A stretch of DNA of 64,000 nt from Endocalyx cinctus (taxonomy: Eukaryota > Ascomycota > Sordariomycetes > Amphisphaeriales > Apiosporaceae): contig BCKC01000004.1 of assembly GCA_001600455.1 (NCBI GenBank), positions 3,398,915 to 3,462,914 of the forward strand, read 5' to 3'. The notes below the pieces were generated by a model. It saw nothing but the letters and a program-made list of their open reading frames with translations. It had not been told where the DNA came from and did not search any database. This document shows, in pieces, positions 36,546 through 47,734 of this stretch. The position numbers were made by a program, and so were the translations under genes. Position 1 is the first letter of the stretch. Each line of letters starts with the position of its first letter.

Positions 36546-38219
36546 TCATGCATGTAAGTGCGGATCAACCGCCAATCTCTCAACATTGTCTGCCTCAAAC
36601 TCCCAACCCAACATGCTCCAGTTCAATTCCTTTCGCCAGTGAAGTCCTAGGCCTTGTCCACCACCACAGGGTCCTTGTTCGCATGTCTCCTTAGGGCCAC
36701 ATAGATCGTGGCCTCGATCTTCAGAACACATACCGCCCGTCAAGGGCATACGGTGACGGAAAACAATTCGTCCCATTCGAGAGTGCAAGATAGCCATGGC
36801 ACACATAGTACAAGGTTCGTGGGTCAAGTATAGCTCGAGTTCATGACAAAGGTATCCATCAGGACATGGATGATCGGCTTCGAAAACAACTTGCTCGTCG
36901 TGTAATAAAGGCTTGTCCTGGAAAGCCTCGAACTCCATGATCTGAGGTTCACTTTTAGGTCCTTCGGCTCTCACCAACTTTTGTGCCACCATGCTAATTG
37001 CTCTCAGAGCCGCGTGGGCCATGGGGTTCCCTGTCCGACCAGTTCTCTTCTGGTGGTGCCAACGAGCATCCGCCGCAATGGCAACAATCTGCGTTGTTTC
37101 CTTAGCTTCAGGTTCCGGATCTTCAAGTCCTGGGCCACGTTCTTCTAAGTTAGAGAGGGACGCGCTTTCGCTTTGGCATCCCGCACCGTTGGTCATGGTA
37201 TCAGCCGCCGCAGTCGTTTTAGCATTGCCATTATCGAGTTCAGCTGGTGCCGCGGTGTCGCAATCGGCGACCGGAGTTTCACTTCTAGTGCCGTTCTCAT
37301 TTTCTAGCTGGGGGCTTGTCGGGTTGGTAGTTGAATCGTCGACCTTCGCAGTGTCATTTCCGTTTTCTAGATCAGGGATTGCCGGATTGTTAGTTGGGTC
37401 GTCGGCCTTCGCGGTGTCTCCTTTTGCTGCAGCGGTCTTTACGGGATCAGGCTTTGCAGGGACAGTTCTCTTGATGATAACAGCGCCAATAGGTTCTCCG
37501 AGCCCAGCCTTCTGTGATTTTTTGGCTATCTGATGTGCCAAGGTCATCCAGACAGCAGCGTCGCGAGATACAGTGGACGTAGTTCGGCATATGTTGCTCG
37601 GGTGGGGGCCAAGAGGGTTGTTCTTTCGGTAAACAGTCTGCCAGAATTGCTGCGACCACAGGTTGGCCTGTACCTGGGAGGTGGGAGCTAGCAGAGGTAC
37701 GGGAATGATACCGATGAAGATGTCATCTCTAATGTCATCAATCATGGTAAGACCGTCCAGCAGCTCGTCGTAGGGTATCTCATCTTTAGGGCCAAGTAGA
37801 ATGTAAAGCCAGTTCGACTTTCCAGTATGAATTGCTCTGCCATTCCCTTCATTCATAAACCGTGATTTTAGGTGGGGAGGTAGGTCGCAAGGTTTAGAAC
37901 ATCGGCGAAGGTGCGGAAGGTTCTTAGCCGTATCGTCACCAGCCAATGCCCGAACCACACTATTGAGACGAAAATTAGTTAGACATAGTTGATGGAGTGT
38001 ACAGTGCATGGGAAGATTTGGTGGAAAAACTTACTTCACGACATCGTTTGTTAATCGAGTAGGCACTCTGGTCACCCAGGCATCCCCGAGTGATAAATTA
38101 TCTCTAAGTTCCAGGGTCGTCTTAAGAGGGACTAGGGTTCCTATATCAATATTGGGTGGAACAAGCCGTCGAGAGACGGGGTCGAGTGTCTCGACGACTT
38201 CCTTCATGGAATCGCTCAT
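36546..38219 (-). CDS. tad3: Tad3, non-catalytic subunit of the tRNA A34-to-inosine deaminase
   Basis: Exons 38219-38035 and 37959-36546 give 532 residues. The C-terminal deaminase domain has the zinc ligands: H377 in NPMAHAALRAI and C445/C448 in THEPCTMCAMAILHSRMGR. The catalytic Glu of the usual HAE motif is Ala379 here, as expected for the Tad3 subunit, which supports Tad2 in making inosine at the tRNA wobble position. The N-terminal part (SRRLVPPNIDIGTLVPLKT, LPHLRRC) resembles Tad3 as I recall it. The protein is longer than yeast Tad3 (about 320 residues as I recall) because of a low-complexity insertion of about 120 residues just before the zinc site, after PIGAVIIKR. It contains two tandem 21-residue repeats (residues 243-263 and 264-284; DNA 37418-37293). 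The intron is in phase with a GTAAGT donor. Confidence 0.9.
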
Positions 38220-41200
38220 AGCGAGAACAGGCAGCAAGGAGACGAGTTGTCAAATCTGCTTTTATTCGCGAGAAGGAAGTGGATTCAGCAAGCAATATTG
38301 TTGCGTCAAGCTAGTCGCAAGATTATACTTGGTCGGGACGGTTGGCGACAGGTAGGTTACTCGGTAGTTGAAGAACCCAAACGTGTATGAGTTCCAGCCT
38401 GAATAAAATAGAAAACCCAAACTGGAATCAGAATGAACATGCCAAGCATGATGTCGAGGAAATGTTCATGTAAGTGGTGAGTAGTTTGTAAAGTAGGTAG
38501 AAGAAGTAAGTTCTTAAGAAGGTGGTGGATGGAAAGGTTAACCTCAGAATAGGTTACTACAGTAATAATCAAGAGAGTAGGTTAGGCAGGTGGAGACTAA
38601 AAATAAATGTAAGGAAAGAGCACAAAACATTCTTTAATTACAAGTAAATTCCGTGTTTCTTGTATTTTGAAGAATTGTGACTTCCGGTCCACATAGAAGA
38701 GCAAGCAAGCTTAAGGGTAATGAACAGAATAATGGATGATATCTAAGTATTGTAGCTATCGTGAACTATTCAACGGGAGACCCTTACCTAACACTAGCTG
38801 ACTAGCTAGCTGGCAGCGGCTAGCTAGGTACTTCATTAGTGAGGGGCTTATCGATAAGATGAATGGCTATCTTTTTTTTTGTCACATCTTTTTCTCTGAG
38901 CTTTTCCCTTTGTTATGACACCCATTGCATAGTACCTAGGTATTTACACAGAGCATGAAGAGGTATATTAAATCCAAATATATATGTACCTATGCTTCTG
39001 TATTTTATTTCAATGTTGAACGGATATAATGCTGAACCAAGATTATGGTAATGTCTAGGATTAATAACTACTTCTAGATAGTAGTATGAGCATAAGCTGC
39101 TTTGTACCTACTGGATACTAAGTACCTAGGTAGGTAAGTGCTTAGTACTGAGCATTGAGGTATTTAGCATGTGCCTAGGTAACTTACAGTATCTGACCAG
39201 CTCACTACCAATTATTTAGGCAGGGCTTACTCAGTGCTAACTACCTACCTCTAGGTATCTAGTACTTAGTTCTAAGTAAGTTCCTAAGTACTTACTTGTA
39301 TTTAATCTAGTATAATATGCATCATATGTACAGAGAACAGCCAACTTATCGTCCATACATGCACATAATACAGCCAAACAACTAGTATAACAACCCCAAC
39401 CTGCCATACTAAGAAAGTCACACACACATGCACATATTATATTATGGTACGGTACAGTAAAGATAGCTCTGGATAGATTCAGCTAAGGGCCGTTAACTTT
39501 AATCAATCGGCCGATGAGACAATACCCGTGGACCCATGGACGTAACTAAGAATAAGCATGACAGAAAAGCAGCACTCATTGCCGACTTGGAAAAAAACGT
39601 GAATATTCGGATTACCAATTGGCAGCTGCTTTGCGTGGGGAAGAGCTCCGATTCGCGGCCCCGATCTCTTGATTAAGCTTCTATCAGCTAAGCTCTGACG
39701 TGTGAGGGATGGGATGGGATGTCAATACATATATGTATTCCCAATCTTCATGCATATAAGATGCATCAGGGAACCTTGATAATATGTCAGATCCTAGCGG
39801 TGTATATTTATAAACCATTTGGGCAGCTGGATAGATATGTAAAAGCTTATCGCGGAAAGCCCTGGAATACGTAGCGAAGACCCCCGGATGTCGACACCCC
39901 CCCCTTCGTTGCCTAATGAGTGATTTAAAGCGCATGGCGCACGGTAAATTCATGTATTATTGCGTACGCAGCATCGAGAGAACAGCCTTATCGTTTCTGT
40001 CGCATCGTCTCCCCGCGAATATTGCGCATAGGTGGACCCACGTGCGTCAGAGGCAACGTTCTGAACGCAGGCAGAGATCTCCCTCTCCTCAGATTAAAGT
40101 AGTATTATGAGGGCAGTTGCTGAAAAGCAGCGTTCCAACCCAGTTGTCGATGAGTAGTGGTGTATCGTGTGATCAAACATGAATCATTCTGAGAGCAATA
40201 TACTATTTATCATCCCGATGTGAGCTCTAATTCGCGGAGAGTCACCAACGACGAAAGCCCCTATAACTATCACCCAGGAAAGCCCATCAGATTTTAAACA
40301 TTCGATAAAATTGTCTTTCAATCTGACCATGCATTTCTGCTCACCTCATCCCCCAACGGAATCTGGCCATCTCACCTTATTCATAAAAGAAGTCGGACAA
40401 AAATGCGAATAACGTGAAGAAAAAAAAATGCCAAGACGGATTTGGAGTAAGGCTTTCTACAATATGTAAATAAATGATGGTAACTAATAAATAAAGCTGT
40501 TCCGTAATGATAATCCCGCCTCGGCGCCCAGGCTGAGTTAATTATTCAGTACGCTATTCAGCAAAGTCAAGGAATTGTTACTATGGATGTAAGTATAGGT
40601 GATGGAAAGGGAATGTTACAGGGTGTACAGGGCGCGAAGGACACTGTGTTGAGGGATTTTCGAAGATAGTGTAGTGCGAGGTTGCATGGTAAGAAAGCCA
40701 TGTTTCGCAGGTTTTGAGGCACTAAATGCTGGCTGGCTGGGTACTACCTAGGCTGCTAGGTAGGTAGTGTATGCTATGCCATGTTACAAGGTAAGGGGAC
40801 CCAGCAGTTAGGTTAGAGCGCGTTTCTATAGTATTCCCATCCCATCATCTCAAAAAAAAGATGCAAAGCCAAAGCCCGTAGGTATGACCGGAGGCTCTAT
40901 TTCTAGACGTGGGACGCATGTAATTGCCCTAGTTAGCACAGGATAAAGCACCCACTGCGGGCTTTTCGGCAAGAAAACGCTCACAATCGCAGGGTGGGCG
41001 GTACACAGATCGGGGATGAGATTAATATTTACATATAGACGTATAATATTTACGCATACATATAAAGTGCCTATGCCTGGCATCAGATTGCCACTTGCGA
41101 CTTTGTCGTTTGATGATATGATACTTAGCTCAAGCAAAACAAATTGCACCGCCAGCATTATTCAAACAAAGCACAGGTTAAGCCAAGAAACGAACCCAAG

Positions 41201-42106
41201 CCGTTTATATACTCATACTTATTCTGGCATTTGCTTATTATATCCTGATCGTCATTATATTCTTGGCTTCTGGATTTATTGATATCTGATTGCATTCCGA
41301 GACTTCGCCAAGATCCAACAATTTGAGCCGTACTCTAATACGTATGAAGAGAGAGGCTTTGTTGTTGGGAGGCCACATCATCCACCACTATATTGCGCCT
41401 CTGATTTAAATCAGATTTCGGACATCATCAGTATTCAATCTGTATTCGGGTAATGAATGCTTTTTTTTTTTTTTTATATATACGGATTGAATATTTATAT
41501 ATAAGTAGGAGGTTGGGTAAGTTGTTTGCTTACCAAACAAACGTGTGACTCTATGATGTCTAATTAGAGACAGAAACAGTCAGAAACCATTCTAATTTTA
41601 CAAATTTCCAAATCCAAAAAAAAAAGCTCTTGGAAGATACCGACTTGATACGTTAGTTGAGACTTGACCCTCTCTCTCACTTGATTTTATTTTTACTCAA
41701 CTAATTGTTTATAGAATATCTCTCTGCGTCTCTGTCTTTCTATCCCTAGCTTTTTCTTCTCTCTTTTTTTATATTTAAAGTTCTTTTTGAACTTCACTAG
41801 GATTCAATAGCAAAGCCCTACCTATACCTAAGGGACTTTATTTTTTTTTTCTAGTTATTATTACGACATAAACTTGAATCGGAGACGGAAACGGAGTCGG
41901 AGACGATCTACGTATACGAATTACCTACGCCCAGAGTCCCCCTATCAAAGCTACATCCGCTACCTTTTTTTACTAAAAAGACCCTTAAAAGTCGAATTGA
42001 TAATCCCGGCAGCTTTCGATAAAGTGGGAACTACGACGTCTACGTCTACCCTAAGAAGCAGATAAGCCAAACCGAAAAAGAAATTTAAGCTAAGCAAAAT
42101 CCGAAG
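38220..42106. other. 3.9-kb intergenic region
   Basis: No frame here looks coding. CCTAGG/GGTAC palindromes are dense at 38930-38945 and 39110-39260 and again at 40740-40770. T-runs and a CT-rich stretch at 41680-41790 precede the plus-strand kinase gene and probably mark its promoter. The left part is the tad3 promoter. Confidence 0.5.
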
Positions 42107-44961
42107 ATGACTCCTCGTTTAAAGACGAACGGTGTTGGTGGCCATTTGGTTGCGCAAACTCAGCAGCCTCTACCAATGCAAATGCACTCTGTTTCTCCGA
42201 TAGATTATACAACTACCTATACAATTACCACTGGAGGTAAGTTTTTTTTTTTTTATACCTTTCATTACCTACTTATAATCTCGACGGCTTCATTCATGTT
42301 TTAGCATTCATAGCATTATATAGCATTATCTCGTTTTATTTTTTTTATTTTTTTTTCCTATTGTATATCTATCTCCATTGCATTGTTTCTCTTTCTATAT
42401 AAGTGAATAGTCTTGTCTGGCATATAATAGCTTCCTAGCCTTTTCAAACCATGTTCTAAGTCAATCCAAGCTTAACTCTTTTAATATATCAATGAATACT
42501 GTTAATTCTCTTTTTATTAATCCCACTTCCCTGTCCCCCGAACATCGGTCATACCATCAGCATTTTTTTATAATTTCGCTTCTTCTATTTTATTTTTTTC
42601 TTCCACTCTCCATCTCTACATTTTCTTCTTTCGCAAGATACACAACTAGATATTAGTCCCAAGGCTTTTACTATAGATCTCGGAATTGACATCTGATCTT
42701 TCTCCTCTTTACAGAATTTCGAGTTCGAAGAACATCTGGTACACAGTCAACACTAGCGAAACTGGCGATGAATAATCAGCATCTCGTCGCAAACCCCAAT
42801 TCCCATAACCCTTCCAATATACCGAGATCTTTTCCTCATGATCCATTGGCCGTGATCTCGGTCAACTCTCCTGCTGCCTCTTCGAGCGCTAAAGATGGCG
42901 CCTTAGCATCTTCAGGAGCCTCTGCGACACCTACTTCGGCGAATTCGGCCAATTCAGAAGGCGATAATCGCGATGCCACGTCCCATGCTTCTGCCCTTCC
43001 TCTTATTCATTTAGGGCCCCCGGCGAACCCGGCATCTTTAGCCAACGCCTTAAAAGCTATCAACGAGGCATCCGCCACCATCATGCCCATTCGCGAATCC
43101 CCTGTCGTCCCTGGCCATGATTCTCCTTATAGCAGGAGTATTTCGTCCACCGCGCCCTCTTCCCCCAGAATGTAAGTTATTTGTTCTTCAATACCGTCGT
43201 TATTTACCTAACCATTCACTGACGTGTTCTTTTAGACCTCCCGTCCGACAAAACTCAGGCTCCCAGACTCCGCGAGTGCGTCCTCATGCTACGACTCTCA
43301 GTATTCCTGGCATGACACGATCGCTGGTCTCCCCAGATGGGAGAATCGCCGATAGGGATGTAGCAGCAAAACTCGTCATCATCATGGTGGGTCTGCCTGC
43401 CAGAGGTAAATCCTATATCACGAAGAAGCTCCGGAGGTATATTGCTTGGCAGCAACACAATACCAAGATTTTCAACGTCGGCAATCGGAGGCGCGTGGTC
43501 ACCAACGTACCTTCTCCAGTGAAAACCCGCGACAATCCCATGGATGCTCCGAAGCAAGCGGCGACCATCCTGCTGAACGGCACAGAACCTCCACAAAGTC
43601 CCGGTCCTCGCAACCACCAGGCGGAACCGTCTACACCTGGCATAGACCAGTCTGCTACGTTCTTCGATCCACACAACGAGAGGGCATCTAAATTCAGAGA
43701 CGAGATCGCCATCGACACTTTGGATGAATTACTTGATTATCTACTCAAAGGTGGTGGCTCGGTTGGTATTCTCGACGCGACAAATAGCACGATCGACCGT
43801 CGCCAGAAACTGTTTGATCATATCAAGGCCCGAGAACCGAAGCTAGGAATTCTCTTCATTGAGAGTGTCTGCCAAAACCCCGACCTCTTAGAAGCCAATA
43901 TGCGACTGAAGCTCTCGGGGCCCGATTACAAGGATAAAGACCCCGTTAAATCACTGGAAGATTTCAAGGCGCGTGTGAAGGCGTACGAGAGCGCCTATGT
44001 CCCCCTAGGAGACTACGAGGAAGATCACGGGATGCAGTACATCAAGGTAAGCATTTTCCTAACTAATCAGTATAATGAAACTAATAACTGACTGATATAA
44101 TAGATGATTGATGTTGGCAAGAAAATCACGCAATTTGGATTGGGTGGATTTCTCAGCAGTGGCATTTCCCACTATCTTTCGTCGTTTAACCTCTCACCCC
44201 GCCAGATCTGGCTCACTCGCCATGGCCAGTCAATAGATAATCAACAGGGCAAGATCGGTGGCAACGCCGAGCTGACTGATCGAGGACACGCATACAGCTT
44301 GGCGCTTTACAAGTTCATTACTCAAAAGCGCAAAGAATGGCTTATTGATCAGCAGAACAAGATGGCACAGTCATCGTTTCCACCTCTGCCGGGAGATGTG
44401 TCCCCTCCCTACCCCGAGCTTAATGCCGAGCTGGAAGAGAAGAACACTTGCGTCTGGACATCTATGCTGACGCGCAGCATTGAAACGGCGCAGCATTTCG
44501 AGGCCGACGAGGATTACGATGTCAAGCACTGGGAGATGCTGAATGAACTCAACGCTGGAAAATTTGAGGGCATGACTTATGAAGAGATCGCTCGCAACCA
44601 CGTGGCCGAGTATTCCAAGCGTCAAAAAGACAAGCTTCATTATGTCTACCCCGGTGTTGGTGGTGAAGGATATCTTCAGGTGATCAGTAGGCTCCGGGAC
44701 ATGGTCCGTGAGATCGAGCGAATCAAAGATCACTTGGTTATCATCGGCCACAGGTCAGTCTGCCGCGTTTTGATGGCATATTTTATGGACCTCACGAGAC
44801 ACGACATCGCGGACCTCGATATGCCGCTGGGAATGCTGTATGCCATCGAACCTAAACCTTACGGCATCGAGTTCCACGCTTACAAGTATAACGAGGCGAT
44901 GGGTTGGTTCGACGAGCTACCTAACTATATGCCTCAACGAACGGTCGATCAAAGCGCTTAA
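42107..44961 (+). CDS. Bifunctional 6-phosphofructo-2-kinase / fructose-2,6-bisphosphatase
   Basis: Exons 42107-42236, 42715-43171, 43236-44046 and 44104-44961 give 751 residues in phase. A Ser/Pro/Ala-rich N-terminal extension of about 235 residues precedes the kinase domain. Its P-loop GLPARGKS is at 248-255 and it contains FNVGNRRR and the later FIESVCQNPDLLEANMR. The kinase domain carries an insertion of about 50 residues between FNVGNRR and FFDPHNERA. The phosphatase domain follows: LTRHGQS with H506, the acid/base E614 in LNELNAGKFEG, and the second histidine H682 in IGHRSVCRVLMAYF. Both catalytic histidines are present, unlike yeast Pfk26, where as I recall the first is replaced, so bisphosphatase activity is plausible. 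The enzyme sets fructose-2,6-bisphosphate, the switch between glycolysis and gluconeogenesis. The 478-base first intron is long for this window. RHGQS replaces the commoner RHGES. Confidence 0.93.
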
Positions 44962-45601
44962 CGGATGAGCGCAAATTCCTTCTGCTCTTTCTGTATTTTA
45001 TTATATGTATACTACTCCACTTCACGACCGAGCGAAAAGGCTTCTGTTTTTTTCTTTTTTTTTTTTTTTCTGATTCAAGATACCATAAAGAATACATGGG
45101 AGGTTAGGTTGTTGTTTTTTTTATTTGGTGCAGAGGAATGTGCGGGAATGGCATTGGTTTATTTTATTTCATGCTTCCAGGGGCGTTAAGGATCTGACTT
45201 TTGTTCACTCCGAGATGGTGACTCTAGAAGTCATTTAACATCGCATTGGGATGTGGCGTAAGGGAGAATTCTTGAGGCTCTCGCCGACCATCTTGGCGTA
45301 ACTATTATATCCATCTAGGCATGAGGACATTATTTGATATTTGGTAGATCTGAAGCGGGCTTACAAGGCCTCTGGAAGTTTGAGCGCTAACGACCAGGCA
45401 AACGCCTCCATAGTTGGTCGTTGCGAATAAAAATGATATTTTCAATATGATATTTCACTACGTGATTGTCTTGGTATCCAGAAACATACCGGTATATGAT
45501 TCGTTAATTTATCACGACGACGAAGTCCATATTGGTGAGATACATAATCAACGACTAACTACCAGGTCATAGAAAAGAAACATCAATCCGGTGGGAAAGT
45601 A
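44962..45601. other. Convergent 3' region
   Basis: 640 bases between the PFK-2 gene and the minus-strand Ser/Lys-rich gene. T-runs at 45048-45070 and 45110-45120; no gene seen. Confidence 0.45.
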
Positions 45602-46612
45602 TCACGACCCGCCACCCATAACACCAATCTGCTGACCCCGCCTCCTATCAACCTCCTTCTTCAGCATGACGAGAACGGTCGTGACGACGAGGACCCGCAT
45701 CCCCTCGCGCGATTCCTCGTTCCCGCACGCGCCCAAATCCATCACGAGCCGTCCCCCGTTCCCCGCCGTGCTCCGGGCGCTTCCCGGCGTGCGAAACCGC
45801 TCGTTGCGCACGAGCTGCGCGATCTTGATTTTTTTTTTCTTCTTCTTCTTCTTCTTCTTCTCGGAGGGTTTGGTTTTTTCGTGATTTTCGTCGGGCGTGG
45901 TTGGTCTCGTTGTGATCTCTTCCTCTAACACGAGCAAGTTATCGGCCTCTTCGGCTTGTCGCTCGCGGGAGGGTTGGGTTTGGTTCGAGGAAGTGGACGA
46001 GGAGGGGATGGAGAATTCGACGGTGCGGGAGAGGAGACGTTTTCTTTTCATTTCGAATTCCGTACATGTTTCTTCCTTCTTCGCGGAAGAAGAAAAAGAA
46101 GAGTCGAAAGATGATAAACGCACGACCGGCGCTTTACCCAGAGGCAAGACGGAGTACGTCGTCGAGCTGAGCGGCGCGTTCTCGTCTTGGTAATCATTAT
46201 TCCCGTAAGTTAGGTAACAAGACCCGGATCGCCGCTCGGGTCGGACGCTGACGTAGAGCGGAGGACGACGAAGGGTGGCCTCCTCCTCTTCCTCGGTCGG
46301 GACGTCTGATTCTTTGTATGTTTTACTAGTACGCGTCGTCGGTACTTCGTAGACGGGGATCGGATCCGCCCGAGGCGGGCCCGGAGAGGATAACCATGAC
46401 TTTCCGGACGTTTCGATCTGCAGCTGGTGCGTGGGCGTGAATGATGCTGATGAGTCGGGGGGCGAAGAGGATGAATGTAGCGTGGAGGTGCTGGAACGGG
46501 ATGACGAGGGTGTGAGGTTTGAGAGTTTGGTCTGTTCGGAGGGGGGGTTTTCTTGAGGTGACGACTCGTTGGGTTTATGGTCGGGAACCGCTGTATTTGT
46601 CGATGACTTCAT
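45602..46612 (-). CDS. Ser-rich, poly-Lys protein with a C-terminal hydrophobic stretch, unknown
   Basis: A single frame of 336 residues. The first 100 are Ser/Thr/Pro rich and disordered. A middle segment, YVSVRPERRSGSCYLTYGNN (about 119-138), is the most ordered looking. An acidic segment is followed by a run of about ten lysines within KPSEKKKK to KKIKIAQLVRNERF (about 249-270). Near the C-terminus, GMRVLVVTTVLVMLKKEVDRR (about 304-324) is hydrophobic enough for one membrane helix or an amphipathic helix. The lysine run comes from an (AAG)n-like tract, read as TTC repeats on the plus strand, so its length may vary. I recognise no family. The intact frame and regular codon use argue for a real gene, perhaps lineage-specific. 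Confidence 0.6.
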   Translation of the reverse strand: MKSSTNTAVPDHKPNESSPQENPPSEQTKLSNLTPSSSRSSTSTLHSSSSPPDSSASFTPTHQLQIETSGKSWLSSPGPPRADPIPVYEVPTTRTSKTYKESDVPTEEEEEATLRRPPLYVSVRPERRSGSCYLTYGNNDYQDENAPLSSTTYSVLPLGKAPVVRLSSFDSSFSSSAKKEETCTEFEMKRKRLLSRTVEFSIPSSSTSSNQTQPSRERQAEEADNLLVLEEEITTRPTTPDENHEKTKPSEKKKKKKKKKKIKIAQLVRNERFRTPGSARSTAGNGGRLVMDLGACGNEESREGMRVLVVTTVLVMLKKEVDRRRGQQIGVMGGGS

Positions 46613-47734
46613 ATTTCTAGCTGGCTTGATAAGTTTCGCTCATTCCACTCGGGTATCGATGTTATGTAATCGCAAATTATCAGACTAGTAGAAATATTTG
46701 CTTCATAAGGATAGATGAGTTAAGCATTGGCTCAAAGAAAGATTCGAAGCGTGTACATACACAGTGATATTCGTGTCCCTCGTATCGGTGTACGTTTATA
46801 TCTACCCATTTCCAAAGATCGCCGTGATACATACCGTAGCGTTTTTTTCGTTCCATGAACGGACTGTCTCCCGCTTTACTTAGCCCGCTTACGATCTACA
46901 CTAACCCTAAGCCACCTCACCTACCCGTAAGACGGACTAGAAGGGAAAAATACGATCCAAACGAGACAGAGACAGCTAAATCACAAACCGGGCTTAGATT
47001 GCTGTATAGCTCTGCGCGCTATAGGTCCTTCTAAGACATCGCCGGATTGAGGATCTGCAACTACCGTTTTACACCAAGATCGTCGTCTTGCCGAGCAAGG
47101 ATTGACTATGTAGTCATGAGAAAAAAAGATGAATAGGAAGAAGAAAGAAAAGAAAAACCGATATGTACGAGACGGTGGAAAATCTGACGGTGGCTATGTT
47201 GAAAACCCAAGTACCAATCATTCTGACGAAGGTGGCGAGTCGCCCCCCCTCACCCTTTATTTTGTTTTTGGTGTGCCAATTTCTATGCTACACAGCTATG
47301 CCATAGCTGAATTACTACAGTGTATGATTTAGGTGGATATTGTGATAATACGCAGTAGAGTACGGAGTAGGTTGTGTGCTTATTGGGTGCTTGGCTAGCG
47401 GGCGTAAAAGGTAAATTTGTGCTTACGGCTCGGCAGCGTTGTTTAGGAGCCCGGAGTACGCTAGGTTAGAAGTACGAAATCAAAGAAGATCAAGATAAGA
47501 TGGTATCAATTAAGAAGTAGATATTGTATTCTACTTTACGCTAGGCCGAGTATTCTTTATGACCCTCCCGAATCAGACCGAACTTGTATTTAAGCCGTCC
47601 TCTCGCGCTGCTTTTTCTCCATCCATCTATTCTTCATTCGTTCACATCCTATCATTACCTGCCCGTCTACGCATAGCTGTACCAGAACAAAAAAAAAATA
47701 AGAATAATAAATAATAAAATGCAAGTTGAATTCA
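46613..47734. other. Intergenic region between two minus-strand genes
   Basis: 1.1 kb with no supported gene; holds the promoter of the Ser/Lys-rich gene and the 3' flank of the Zn2Cys6 gene. Confidence 0.45.
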
